From positions 1 to 35,814 of the forward strand of contig CAUZHN010000023.1 of the NCBI GenBank assembly GCA_963579625.1: DNA of 35,814 bases. The letters run 5' to 3'. The position numbers and the translations under genes are program-made. This DNA comes from JAAXGI01 sp963579625 (GTDB taxonomy: Bacteria; Gemmatimonadota; Gemmatimonadetes; Longimicrobiales; Gaopeijiaceae). The notes beneath the pieces were generated by a model. That model worked only from the letters and a program-made list of their open reading frames with translations, searched no databases and had not been told where the DNA came from. This document shows positions 24,596-33,564 of the stretch, piece by piece (position 1 is the first letter of the stretch; each line of letters starts with the position of its first letter).

Positions 24596-26488
24596 ATGAA
24601 GCGAGAGGACTGGTTCGGCCTCGTTGTCGTGGGGATCCTGGTTGCCACAGGAGCTCAGGCCCAAGAGGGCAGCATCAGCGAGCCAATCCCCCTCCCCGAG
24701 GACATCATTTGGGAAACAAACACTGACGATCCTCTAATTGGTTCTCCGGATGCGATCCGCGGGGGAAATTTTAATTTCATGCTGGGCGCCTATCCGCTCA
24801 CCTTTCGCCTGATGGGACCCAACTCTAACGATGCCTTCGCGGGGTGGAACCGGGCCTTTACGATGGCTTTTGGGTTGGTGGGAAGACATCCAGTCACAGA
24901 CAACTTTATTCCCTTGATGGCGACCCACTGGTCGGTGCAGGAGGATCAAAGGACGATTTATTTCAGGTTGGACCCCGATGCTCGGTTCAGTGACGGCGAG
25001 CCCGTAACCGCAGACGATTACGTGTTCACTTGGAGGATGATGCAGTCGGAGCATATCGTCGACCCCTTTTATAACAGCTACGCGGAGCAGTACTACGAGT
25101 CGGTCGACAAGATTGACGACTACACGCTGCGGATTGTGGGCACCCGTCCGAGTTGGCGACCCCTCCCCGATTACGCCGGACTCTGGCCGACCCCCTCCCA
25201 CGCTGTCGTCCTTGATGAGGATTGGGTCACCCGGACTACGAACGAGTATCAGGTCGTGGTTGGCCCCTACCTGGTGTCTGACGTAGTGCGCGGAGAGTCG
25301 GTGACTTTCGAGCGCATCGCTGACTGGTGGGGAGATGGAAAACGATACTTCATCGGGCAATACAATTTCGACCGGATCAACCTGCGCGTCATCCAAATCG
25401 AGCGGGCTTTGGACTATCTGCGTCTCGGAGAGCTCGACATGATTCTCGAGAATACGGCGCGGACCTGGAACGAGGAGTACACCTTCGATGCGGTCCGAAA
25501 CGGATGGCTGAGACGGGCGAGAGTCTTCGTAGATATCCCCTCCGGGGTCTATGGGCTCCACATGAACCTGGAGGCTCCAATCTTCCAGGACAAAGACTTC
25601 AGGAAGGCGATGCAGCACCTGTTCAACTTCGAGAGGTTGAACGGGAACCTCATGTTCAACGAATACTTCCAGCAGATCTCATTCTTCGAGGGAACCGAAT
25701 ACGCGAATCCGAATATCGAGTCGTATGAGTTTGATCCGATCCTGGCCCGCGAATACCTCGAGCGCGCCGGGTATCGCCGGCCGGATAACATACGGAGCGG
25801 GAGCCTTATCGGGAGCGCTTGGAATGTCGTCCGCGGGCTGATCTCTGCTCGGTCGAGTACCGACGACATTCTCGTGAATGAGCGGGGTGAAAAGGCCCGC
25901 TTTACAGTCATTTATGGCTCCCCGGGATTGAGCCGTCACCTTACGGTCATGCAGCAGGAGTACCGGAGAGCCGGCGTGGACATGCGGCTTCAGCTTCTTG
26001 AGCCGGGTACGGCCTTCGGGCGTGGTCTCGAGCGCAAGTATGAGATGACCGTGACGGGTCGGACTGCGGGCCTATACCCAGCTCCCCGACAGTATCTCCA
26101 CACCGAATTCCAGGCGGAGACAAATAACAACAACATCTGGGGGTTTGGAAGCGAGGAGGTCGACCAACTCATCCAGGTCTACGAGGAGGACCTCGACTTC
26201 GAGCGCCGACTTGAAGCAGTGCATCGGATGGATGAGATCGTAAGTGAGGAAGCTTTCTATATTCCGTTCTGGATGGCTCCATACCTCCGGATCGTCTACT
26301 GGGATTATCTGCGGTTCCCGGAGTTCTACTTCCCGCCTCGCACGCAGAGTATCACCGACTGGATGGTATACTGGATTGATCCAGAGCGGAGAGAGCGGCT
26401 CGAGGAGATAATGGTGAGGGGTGAAGCCCTGCCGCTGGATGAGGAGATCGACAAGGATTACTACGGGGTGGCCGAGCGCTTCCGGTGA
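24596..26488 (+). CDS. yejA: YejA-type periplasmic peptide-binding protein
   Basis: A 630-aa extracellular solute-binding protein, family 5. A strong GGAGG precedes the ATG. A signal peptide ends near TGAQAQ. Landmarks: the early YPLTFRLMGPNSNDAFAGWN typical of YejA, LMATHWSVQEDQRTIYFRLD, DARFSDGEPVTADDYVFTW, and the C-terminal EEAFYIPFWMAPYLRIVYWD. It captures a peptide in the periplasm and delivers it to the two permeases. YejA-class proteins are known to bind microcin C or, in Agrobacterium (YepA with YejBEF), muropeptides; which applies here cannot be read from sequence alone. It overlaps the first ATPase gene by four bases. Confidence 0.9.
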   Translation: MKREDWFGLVVVGILVATGAQAQEGSISEPIPLPEDIIWETNTDDPLIGSPDAIRGGNFNFMLGAYPLTFRLMGPNSNDAFAGWNRAFTMAFGLVGRHPVTDNFIPLMATHWSVQEDQRTIYFRLDPDARFSDGEPVTADDYVFTWRMMQSEHIVDPFYNSYAEQYYESVDKIDDYTLRIVGTRPSWRPLPDYAGLWPTPSHAVVLDEDWVTRTTNEYQVVVGPYLVSDVVRGESVTFERIADWWGDGKRYFIGQYNFDRINLRVIQIERALDYLRLGELDMILENTARTWNEEYTFDAVRNGWLRRARVFVDIPSGVYGLHMNLEAPIFQDKDFRKAMQHLFNFERLNGNLMFNEYFQQISFFEGTEYANPNIESYEFDPILAREYLERAGYRRPDNIRSGSLIGSAWNVVRGLISARSSTDDILVNERGEKARFTVIYGSPGLSRHLTVMQQEYRRAGVDMRLQLLEPGTAFGRGLERKYEMTVTGRTAGLYPAPRQYLHTEFQAETNNNNIWGFGSEEVDQLIQVYEEDLDFERRLEAVHRMDEIVSEEAFYIPFWMAPYLRIVYWDYLRFPEFYFPPRTQSITDWMVYWIDPERRERLEEIMVRGEALPLDEEIDKDYYGVAERFR

Positions 26489-27537
26489 CTTCCCCCCCTC
26501 CACTCCTTGAGGTTGATAACCTTCAGGTCGCGTTCGAGACCGAGGATGGACTCCTCCATGCCGTGGATGGAGTGTCGTTCCAGGTTGACTCGGGTCGGAC
26601 CCTCGGAATCGTGGGGGAATCAGGCTGCGGAAAGAGTGTCACCGCGTCATCCATCCTGAGGCTCGTCCCAAGCCCTCCCGGAAGGATTCTCGGTGGGGAG
26701 ATTCGGTTCGCGGGCACGGATATTCTGCAGTTGACCATTGAGGAACTGTCACACATTCGGGGGAACGAGATCTCGATGATCTTCCAGGATCCGATGACCT
26801 CCCTGAACCCTGTGTTCACCGTTGAGAAGCAAATGGGAGAGGTCCTCGACCTAAGGTTCGGGTTTAAGAAGAGGGAAGCTCGAGCACGGTCGGTCGAGAT
26901 GCTTCGAACCGTGGGGATTGCGGAGCCCGAGGCACGCGTCACCTCCTATCCGCATGAGCTGTCCGGAGGCATGAAACAGAGGGTCATGATTGCGATGGCC
27001 CTCCTCTGCGAGCCTAAGCTCCTCATTGCCGATGAACCCACGACAGCCCTGGACGTGACGATTCAGGCGCAGATCCTCAATCTGATCAAGGAGCTTCAGG
27101 AGAGGACTGGCGCAGCGGTGATCTTCATCACGCACGACATGGGGGTTATTGCCGAGACCTGTGACGAGGTCGCGGTGATGTACGCTGGTCGTGTGGTAGA
27201 GCAGGGAGAGGTGGTAGAGATCTTCGGACGGAGTAAGCATCCCTACACCCTGGGCCTGCTCGAAAGCATTCCCAGGAAAGGTGTGACAAAGAAGTCCGAC
27301 CTGCCCACGATTGAGGGCCTGGTGCCGTCGCTATTCCATCCCCCGAAGGGCTGTCGGTTCGCCCCGCGCTGCGCCAAGCGAGAGAGGCTCGGCGAAGTGG
27401 ATCAAAGTCGATGCTTCGGTGAGGATCCGTCCCTTCGCTTGGTGGACGACGGCCTTGTGGCATGCCATTTCCCCCTAGAGGAAGCAGAGTTTACGATCGG
27501 GCGGGCGGTCACGCCGCCTGCGGGAGGTACGGGGTGA
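26485..27537 (+). CDS. peptide ABC transporter ATPase, DppD/OppD type
   Basis: A 350-aa ATPase: Walker A GESGCGKS at about 44-51, Q-loop MIFQDPMTSLNP, ABC signature ELSGGMKQR, Walker B LLIADEPTTALD and the switch histidine THDMGV. The C-terminal oligopeptide-transporter domain has four cysteines (GCRFAPRCAKR, RCFGE, VACHFP), the arrangement that in some relatives binds an iron-sulfur cluster. The start is GTG overlapping the yejA stop. In E. coli this half is the N-terminal part of the fused YejF; here it is a separate gene. Confidence 0.9.
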   Translation: MTSPPPLLEVDNLQVAFETEDGLLHAVDGVSFQVDSGRTLGIVGESGCGKSVTASSILRLVPSPPGRILGGEIRFAGTDILQLTIEELSHIRGNEISMIFQDPMTSLNPVFTVEKQMGEVLDLRFGFKKREARARSVEMLRTVGIAEPEARVTSYPHELSGGMKQRVMIAMALLCEPKLLIADEPTTALDVTIQAQILNLIKELQERTGAAVIFITHDMGVIAETCDEVAVMYAGRVVEQGEVVEIFGRSKHPYTLGLLESIPRKGVTKKSDLPTIEGLVPSLFHPPKGCRFAPRCAKRERLGEVDQSRCFGEDPSLRLVDDGLVACHFPLEEAEFTIGRAVTPPAGGTG

Positions 27538-28547
27538 GCCCGAGTGGGAACGGCAGCGATCCCATTCTCGTGGTGGAGGGACTTAAGAAGTACTACCCGA
27601 TTCGTGGGGGAGTTCTGGGTGGGAAGGTCGGCGAGGTCCGTGCGGTGGACGGAGTTTCGTTCTCGGTGCGTAGGGGCGAGACGCTTGGGCTGGTCGGCGA
27701 ATCCGGCTGTGGTAAGTCGACGCTGGGGCGCGCCCTGAATCGCCTGGAGGAGCCGACCGACGGCACCGTCTTATTCGAAGGAAAGGATATCGCACACGCC
27801 TCAGGGAAGGAGCTACTCCGTCTCCGACGCGACATCCAGATGATCTTCCAGGATCCCTACTCCTCGCTGAATCCCAGAATGACCATCGGTGAGATTGTGC
27901 GCGAGCCATTGCTCGTACACCGGATGGGCACAAAGGTCGAGCAGGTCAAGAAGGTCCGCGATCTGCTCGAAATCGTAGGGTTGGCGGGAGACACGCTTGG
28001 GCGCTACCCACATGAATTCTCAGGGGGCCAACGACAGAGGGTCGGACTCGCGAGGGCGCTCGCCCTCGAACCGAAGCTCGTCATCGCGGATGAGCCAGTC
28101 TCGGCCCTGGATGTGTCGGTGCAGAGTCAGGTGCTGAACCTGATGGTCCGCCTGCAGCGGGAGCGAAACCTGACGTATGTATTCATCAGCCACGATCTTT
28201 CGGTGGTCGAGTACATCAGCGACACGATCGCGATCATGTACCTCGGTAAGATCGTAGAGGTGGGGCCAGTCGAGTCCATTTTCGAGCGTCCCGTACATCC
28301 GTACACCAGGGCGCTGATTGAGGCCATCCCGATCCCCGATCCCCGAAGCCGACACAAAGCCGTACCGCTGGAAGGTGAGGCGCCGAGCCCCGTGTCACCT
28401 CCCGCGGGCTGCCCGTTCCATCCGCGGTGTCCGTATGCGATTGCCGCATGCAGAGAAACGCTTCCTCTGCTCGAGGCGGTGGGGTCTGGGGAGGAAGACG
28501 ATGGCCGCGAGCACCTGGCGGCCTGCATTCGGCAGGGGGAGGTCTGA
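27534..28547 (+). CDS. peptide ABC transporter ATPase, DppF/OppF type
   Basis: A 337-aa ATPase, counterpart of the C-terminal half of YejF. It opens with ILVVEGLKKYYPIRGGVLGG, the OppF hallmark, then Walker A GESGCGKST at about 55-63, MIFQDPYSSLNPRMTIGEI, signature FSGGQRQRVG, LVIADEPVSALD and SHDLSV. The C-terminal domain has GCPFHPRCPYAIAACRE and a last AACI cysteine. The start is GTG within the GTGA overlap of the previous stop; a longer frame upstream runs inside the previous gene and has no matching sequence. It is the last gene of the transporter operon and converges with the methyltransferase 30 bp away. Confidence 0.9.
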   Translation: MSPSGNGSDPILVVEGLKKYYPIRGGVLGGKVGEVRAVDGVSFSVRRGETLGLVGESGCGKSTLGRALNRLEEPTDGTVLFEGKDIAHASGKELLRLRRDIQMIFQDPYSSLNPRMTIGEIVREPLLVHRMGTKVEQVKKVRDLLEIVGLAGDTLGRYPHEFSGGQRQRVGLARALALEPKLVIADEPVSALDVSVQSQVLNLMVRLQRERNLTYVFISHDLSVVEYISDTIAIMYLGKIVEVGPVESIFERPVHPYTRALIEAIPIPDPRSRHKAVPLEGEAPSPVSPPAGCPFHPRCPYAIAACRETLPLLEAVGSGEEDDGREHLAACIRQGEV

Positions 28548-28576
28548 GGGTTGCCGACGCGTGTCTTTCTTGTGCT

Positions 28577-29401
28577 TTAGGGCTTTCTAGCCAGCGCGTA
28601 AATCCCCGGCAGCCGTATTGTCTTCACATCCCCATCCCTGAGTCCCTGGTCACAGGTGGCCCTGACCCGTCTGGTTGCCTCTTCGTCCATCTCGAGCACG
28701 GTCCGCCGCATGCTGCTGCCCATGACGGCCAGCCACCAGTCGTCAGGGGTGGAGATCGGGACCTCGCGGGGCTCGAGTCGGAGAGTCGGATTGGTGACCC
28801 CCGCACCCTCGAGGAGCGCGCGGACACTGTCGGGATCCTGGGTACGTTCCCAGGAGAAGGTGAGCGGCGCCCCTGGTCGCTCGGCACGAACCGCGCTTTT
28901 CCAGATGCCAAAGGCCGACTCGAAGGCGCCTTTGCCCAGCGTGGTGATGGCCAGTTGGCCGCGCGGTTTCAGGATTCTCCAGAGCGCAGAGACCAGGGCC
29001 TGTATGTCGGGAACGTAGAACACGCCCAGGACAGAAATGACCGCATCGAAGCTCTGTGGGGCGGCATCGAGTTGCGCCATATCCCCGAGCTGGACGTCCA
29101 CGTTCTCAAGTCCGTGATCGCCGGCTTGCTCGCTTACCATCCGGAGCATCTGGTCGGAGCTGTCAAGAGCGATGACACGGCCCTGAGGGCCAACGGATTC
29201 GGCTGCTGCTAACGTCGACACTCCGGGGCCGCAAGCAACGTCGAGCACGCGTCCACCTCGTGGAAGGTCCATCTGTTCGACCGTCCGGAGCGAGAGAAAT
29301 TTCCAGAATCGCTCTGAGGCTTCCTGGTAGTCGAGTGATGCCGGGTCGTAGGCCTGAGACTCCGGGTTTCCGCCGAGACTGAGAGGCGCATCGCTCATCA
29401 T
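28577..29401 (-). CDS. class I SAM-dependent methyltransferase
   Basis: About 274 aa. Motif I VLDVACGPGVSTLAAAE, then GRVIALDSSDQMLRMV (acidic residue binding the SAM ribose), QLGDMAQLDAAPQSFDAVIS, VLGVFYVPD and LKPRGQLAITTLGKGAFESA give a standard Rossmann methyltransferase of the UbiE/MenG-like sort. The N-terminus has YDPASLDYQEASERFWKFLS. The substrate is unknown. The start is one of two adjacent ATGs (29401 or 29398); there is no clear ribosome-binding site. It stands alone, convergent with the transporter and next to the His-rich secreted protein read in the same direction. Confidence 0.85.
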   Translation of the reverse strand: MMSDAPLSLGGNPESQAYDPASLDYQEASERFWKFLSLRTVEQMDLPRGGRVLDVACGPGVSTLAAAESVGPQGRVIALDSSDQMLRMVSEQAGDHGLENVDVQLGDMAQLDAAPQSFDAVISVLGVFYVPDIQALVSALWRILKPRGQLAITTLGKGAFESAFGIWKSAVRAERPGAPLTFSWERTQDPDSVRALLEGAGVTNPTLRLEPREVPISTPDDWWLAVMGSSMRRTVLEMDEEATRRVRATCDQGLRDGDVKTIRLPGIYALARKP

Positions 29402-29460
29402 TGATCGAGTCTCAGGGGCCTTCCGACCCACTCTGGTCCGGAGTCCATGGTTGACTCTGA

Positions 29461-30120
29461 CTACTCTAAGCCTTCTGCGGACATTAGGAGGCCCGTGTGC
29501 CGCGCAACTTGAGCCAAGCCGCCTTCACCGTCACCCCAGCCTATCTGCCCGTCGTCGTTCCCGTCTTCGCCCTCGAGGAGCTGGTTCGCCAACCTACGAA
29601 TGCGCCCGGTCAGTCCCTCTGCCTCGCTGTAGTCGCGGGCGGATTCCACCTGAGCTGCGAGTTGCCCGATCTCCTCCGCGCGTTCTGCAACGGTACGAGC
29701 GGCAGTCGCGACGTGGGTTGCGTGGGTTCGGACAGCGTCAGAGGCCCCGTCTGAGTTAGCTGCGAGCTCGATATGCTGTGCGATCCCCTCTGCGGCTGCG
29801 ATTACCCCGAACCCGAGACCGGGGCCTTCATCCACCTGACTCGGATCCAAAGCGCGGAGGACATGAGCGACGTGCCTCTGCATCCATTCCAAGTTTGATG
29901 TGTCCCGCCAGGCCAGGTCAACGTGGTCGATTGCGGTCTGGGCTTCTGCCATTGCGGTTGGGAGCAGTCCGGCTCCATCCGGTGCACGACCAAACGCGGT
30001 TGCTACGTGGCCGATATGCGTGTGGACGGGGTTGGCTTGCAGAGCCGACACTGGATTAGGAGAGAGCGCAATAGCCAGGATGAGCATAAGCAGTCGTGCG
30101 GTTGCTATTTTCAAATACAT
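29461..30120 (-). CDS. secreted His-rich helical protein with EF-hand-like loop, unknown
   Basis: A 219-aa exported protein preceded by GAGGT five bases from the ATG. The signal peptide ends near VSALQ. The mature chain is mostly helical and carries three HxxHV motifs in order: HIGHVA (residues 35-40), HVAHVL (83-88) and HATHVA (133-138), plus single histidines at 66, 116 and 208. Near the C-terminus a loop DGNDDGQIGWGD (186-197) matches the EF-hand calcium-binding pattern with D, N, D, I and D at the right places. I do not recognise the family. A metal- or haem-binding periplasmic bundle is an inference from the histidine spacing. Confidence 0.7.
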   Translation of the reverse strand: MYLKIATARLLMLILAIALSPNPVSALQANPVHTHIGHVATAFGRAPDGAGLLPTAMAEAQTAIDHVDLAWRDTSNLEWMQRHVAHVLRALDPSQVDEGPGLGFGVIAAAEGIAQHIELAANSDGASDAVRTHATHVATAARTVAERAEEIGQLAAQVESARDYSEAEGLTGRIRRLANQLLEGEDGNDDGQIGWGDGEGGLAQVARHTGLLMSAEGLE

Positions 30121-30396
30121 GTGGGACCTCGCTTATTTATATGATGTGTGAAAACTCATAGTGTTCGAAGGTTATCAAAGTCGGTGTCAAAGGTGATGCC
30201 ATTCGCACCTAGACGGCAAGGTGACAGCGGGCACGCCTCATCCGTGGTAAGGCATTAAGGAGCCTGAAGGTCACAAGGTGGTATTGTCTTCGAGGGTCCC
30301 TACATAGGGTTTCAACCAAGGTAGAGCAGTGGTATGTTCGCCGGAGGTGGCTACCGAAGGCCGCCCACACACGAATTCGGATTCATGGAGCATTCG

Positions 30397-31572
30397 ATGA
30401 GTTGGTCTACTCGGTTTGATGCCCGATGGGGCATCACCATTGTTACCGCTGCGGCAATCCCCTGGGGCGTCGTGGCCTGTGGGGCTCCCGATTCTGGCGG
30501 GGATGAGCAGGGACGGGAGTTGGCCTCTGTTAGTGAAGCCATGTGGATGGGCTCAGTACCTGAGGGGAATTGGACGGGGGCGGTCGAAGTGGCTCCGGCA
30601 GCTGGTGAAGAGAGCTTCGCGGCGTTGACTCAACTTACGCACGGTGGCACGAATGCGGAGGCTTATTTTTCGTCGGACGGCGAGCGGCTCATCTTCCAGT
30701 CCACCTGGCCTGGAGTGAGTGAATGCGACCAAATGTACACAATGAATTTGGACGGCTCCGATCTGCAACTCGTTTCGACCGGTGATGGCCGCACCACATG
30801 CGGATACCACTTCCCGGGCCAGGACCTCATTCTGTTCAGTTCGACCCATCTGGTGAGCGAGCAGTGTCCACTCGCGCCTGACAGAAGCCAAGGATATGTA
30901 TGGGGCCTCTTTGATTATGAGGTGTTCACACGTGATCTGGTGACTGGTGAGGTGTCTCAGCTCACGGGCGAACCCGGTTACGATGCTGAGGCGACGATCT
31001 CTTCCGATGGAAGCACGATCGTCTTCACATCGATGCGTAGCGGAGACCTAGAAATCTGGGCGATGGACGCGGACGGCTCGAATCCGCGACAATTGACGGA
31101 TGACCTAGGGTATGAGGGAGGGGCCTTCTTCTCGGCTGACGGATCCAAGATCGTCTACCGGGCCTTCCATCCGCGTAACGAGGAGGAACTCGCCGACTAC
31201 GAGAACCTCTTGAGTCAGAATCTCATTCGTGGTGGAAGGCTCGAAGTGTTCGTAATGGACGCGGATGGCTCAAACAAGCGCCAGATAACGGACAACGGAT
31301 CGTCGAACTTCGCTCCGTTTTTTCATCCCAACGGCGAGCAGATCATCTTCAGCTCGAATACGGGTGATCCCTCGGGGAGGTTTTTCGATCTCTATCTGAT
31401 CAATGTGGACGGTACGGGGCTTCGATCGGTGACCGCGAGCAGCGGATTCAACAGCTTCCCGATGTTCAGTCCAGATGGTAGCCTCCTCGCCTTTGCCTCC
31501 GACCGAGGCGCTGCTGGGCCAGGAGAGATCAACGTGTTTCTGGCCGAGTGGAGTGAGATGACGTCGCGATGA
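30397..31572 (+). CDS. TolB-like beta-propeller lipoprotein
   Basis: A 391-aa lipoprotein with lipobox VVAC (Cys28). The start 30397 is chosen since GGAG precedes it by about seven bases and gives the right lipobox depth; in-frame ATGs upstream do not. At least five PD40/WD40-like blades follow, each of the form FSxDGxxIxFxS...DxDGSNxRQLT (for example STIVFTSMRSGDLEIWAMDA). Such Gemmatimonadota/Acidobacteriota proteins resemble the TolB propeller and probably bind other periplasmic proteins or peptides. An N-terminal linker rich in Gly, Ala and Glu precedes the propeller. It overlaps the start of the M28 peptidase by four bases (ATGA), so the two are made together. Confidence 0.8.
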   Translation: MSWSTRFDARWGITIVTAAAIPWGVVACGAPDSGGDEQGRELASVSEAMWMGSVPEGNWTGAVEVAPAAGEESFAALTQLTHGGTNAEAYFSSDGERLIFQSTWPGVSECDQMYTMNLDGSDLQLVSTGDGRTTCGYHFPGQDLILFSSTHLVSEQCPLAPDRSQGYVWGLFDYEVFTRDLVTGEVSQLTGEPGYDAEATISSDGSTIVFTSMRSGDLEIWAMDADGSNPRQLTDDLGYEGGAFFSADGSKIVYRAFHPRNEEELADYENLLSQNLIRGGRLEVFVMDADGSNKRQITDNGSSNFAPFFHPNGEQIIFSSNTGDPSGRFFDLYLINVDGTGLRSVTASSGFNSFPMFSPDGSLLAFASDRGAAGPGEINVFLAEWSEMTSR

Positions 31573-32885
31573 GGAGAATCGTGCTCACAGTATCCGCCTT
31601 CGTTCCGGTGATTGCGATACTCGCTGCGACGCTGGGATCGGTCGTCCCAGCAGACGCGCAGCAGGTCCTAAACTGTCCCGCTTCCCAGCCGATCGTCGGC
31701 GACCTTTCCCAGCCTCTGGCAGCCGTACGATACCTCGCGGACGATGCGCTGGAGGGTCGCTTGTCAGGGAGTGTGGGAGAGCGGTGCGCAGCCGAGTACA
31801 TTGCCCTTGAGTTCGAGAGGATTGGGCTGACTCCTGGTGGCGAGGGGGGAGGCTATCTCCAACCCGTCGATTTAGAGAGTGTGGTGAATGCCCATGCCCC
31901 CGCAGGAAGGGGGATGAATGTTATCGGGGTCTTGGAGGGCTCGGATCCAAATCTGCGTTCTGAGGCGGTCGTTCTGGGTGCGCATCATGACCATCTAGGC
32001 CACGGTGAGATCTTCGGCTCGCTGGCGGGCCCGGATGACGGGAACGACGACATCCACAACGGGGCAGACGACAACGCCTCCGGTGTGGGTGCGCTGATCG
32101 CAGTGGCTGAGGTGCTGGCGGCGTCCCCTCCGGCCCGGTCGGTCGTGTTCGTCACCTTCTCGGGGGAAGAATTCGGCTTGTTGGGCTCGTCATACTACGC
32201 CCAAAATCCGGCGATCCCCCTGGATCGGAGCGTCGCCATGTTAAACATGGATATGGTCGGCAGACTGGAGGACGACCCTTTGATTGTGAACGGGACTGGG
32301 ACCGCAGAGGAGTGGGGCCAGATCCTGGATTCATTCGAGGACAGCGAAGGGATCCCTCTGGCTCGCTCGCCCGATGGGTTTGGGCCGAGCGACCACACCT
32401 CCTTCTATGCGCGGGACATCCCGGTTCTGCACTTCTTCACAAACGTCCACGGCGAATACCATCGTCCCGCTGACCATTGGGAGCTGATTGACCAAGTAGG
32501 GCTTGAGCGTGTCACTTCTCTGGTCGAAGGGATTTTGCGGATCGTCGCTGACCAGCCGATGCCCCTGGTTCATATTGCGGGTGCGGGGACTCCACCGGAG
32601 GAGCAGACAGGAGGCTATGGGGCTTACCTTGGCACGGTTCCCGACTTCACGCCCGTAGATTTCGGAGTGCTTCTGAGCGGCGTGTCGGGGGGCTCGCCGG
32701 CAGAAGAAGTGGGGCTGCGGGCGGGAGACATCCTGATCAGACTGGGTTCTTTCGAGATTGAGGACCTCTACGTTCTTACTGAGGCCCTTCAGACCCTCGA
32801 GCCGGGTACGGAGGTGGAAGCGACCTTCCTGCGGGATGGGCAGGAGGTCACCGTTTTGGTGACGCTCAGGGAAAGGGGACTCTGA
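31569..32885 (+). CDS. secreted M28 family zinc aminopeptidase with C-terminal PDZ domain
   Basis: A 438-aa exported metallopeptidase. After a signal peptide (cleavage near PADAQ), the M28 domain shows its dinuclear zinc site: His139 in LGAHHDHLG, the bridging Asp168 in NGADDNASG, the Glu pair 200-201 in FSGEEFGLLGS, Asp228 in MLNMDMVGR and His298 in GEYHRPADHWE. A PDZ domain occupies about residues 345-435 (GVLLSGVSGGSPAEEVGLRA, GDILIRLG). It removes amino-terminal residues from peptides in the periplasm; the PDZ may recruit substrates. It is translationally coupled to the TolB-like lipoprotein. Confidence 0.9.
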   Translation: MRRIVLTVSAFVPVIAILAATLGSVVPADAQQVLNCPASQPIVGDLSQPLAAVRYLADDALEGRLSGSVGERCAAEYIALEFERIGLTPGGEGGGYLQPVDLESVVNAHAPAGRGMNVIGVLEGSDPNLRSEAVVLGAHHDHLGHGEIFGSLAGPDDGNDDIHNGADDNASGVGALIAVAEVLAASPPARSVVFVTFSGEEFGLLGSSYYAQNPAIPLDRSVAMLNMDMVGRLEDDPLIVNGTGTAEEWGQILDSFEDSEGIPLARSPDGFGPSDHTSFYARDIPVLHFFTNVHGEYHRPADHWELIDQVGLERVTSLVEGILRIVADQPMPLVHIAGAGTPPEEQTGGYGAYLGTVPDFTPVDFGVLLSGVSGGSPAEEVGLRAGDILIRLGSFEIEDLYVLTEALQTLEPGTEVEATFLRDGQEVTVLVTLRERGL

Positions 32886-32986
32886 GGTTGGGTGCTCCCC
32901 GAACCGGTCCCCCAGGATCACCTCCTGTTGTCCAAATGCGAGCACCGTGCGTCGATGAGCGGACTCCCCATAACCGGAGAAGACGC

Positions 32987-33415
32987 ATGGAAATAACCTT
33001 GATCCGAACGCGATGCTTCGCGACCGCCTGCGCACTGATAGTTGCAGTGTTTGTAGCGCCGCCGGCGGCCGCCCAGTCCCAGTTGGATACGTCGGAGGCC
33101 AGGGCGTTCATCGGGAGATGGGACCTCGAGTTCCAGACCCAGATAGGCCCGTTCAATCTTGATCTCGACATTGAGGACGAGGGTGGGAAGGTTACGGCCA
33201 GAATGGGCTCGCCCAATTTGGGTGGCAGTCGGGAGATCACGGACATTATTCAGTCTGGCGATAACCTCCTGATGAGGTATCAGATGGACGCTCAGGGCCA
33301 GATGGTATCGGTATCCATGACCCTTAGCGTGGCCGGTGAGGGTCTCAGCGCTCAGTTAGACTTTGCGGAGGGGATGTTCTCGGCGATCGGAACGGCAACC
33401 AGGGCGGACAGCTAG
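32987..33415 (+). CDS. small secreted protein, lipocalin-like, unknown
   Basis: A 142-aa exported protein. The ATG at 32987 follows GGAGAAG and gives a signal peptide ending at AAAQSQ; the longer frame upstream has no sensible N-terminus. The mature domain has FIGRWDLEFQTQIGPFNLDL, then strands GGKVTARMGS, GDNLLMRYQMDAQGQMV and a final FSAIGTATR. The GxW opening and alternating strands resemble a lipocalin or small beta-barrel, but no family can be confirmed. It lies about 100 bp after the M28 peptidase gene and may share its transcript. Confidence 0.6.
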   Translation: MEITLIRTRCFATACALIVAVFVAPPAAAQSQLDTSEARAFIGRWDLEFQTQIGPFNLDLDIEDEGGKVTARMGSPNLGGSREITDIIQSGDNLLMRYQMDAQGQMVSVSMTLSVAGEGLSAQLDFAEGMFSAIGTATRADS

Positions 33416-33449
33416 ACTCCACCCCGGCCCAAGGTTGGTGGGGCCTTGA

Positions 33450-33466
33450 CGCCCCCTAACGGGGTG
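33450..33466 (+). terminator. possible weak terminator hairpin
   Basis: CGCCCC (33450-33455) pairs with GGGGTG (33461-33466), with one G-U pair, over a five-base loop. Another hairpin (CAAGG/CCTTG) overlaps just upstream. No T-run follows. By position it would end the 30397-33415 transcription unit. Confidence 0.3.
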
Positions 33467-33564
33467 CATACCGTTTGCTGCGTCGTTCACAGCTGCAGAA
33501 GAGTATGTTTTAATGTTAGAGACTATTGTTTCCAAAGGATATATGTGCCGCTTTTTGATGACGA

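Noticed and set aside
24734..25618. 294-codon minus-strand open frame inside yejA
   Set aside because: No recognisable protein features; the plus strand is an intact family 5 binding protein with signal peptide and ribosome-binding site.
28427..29212. 261-codon plus-strand frame opposite the methyltransferase
   Set aside because: Shadow frame without motifs; the minus strand has the SAM-binding motif VLDVACGPG.
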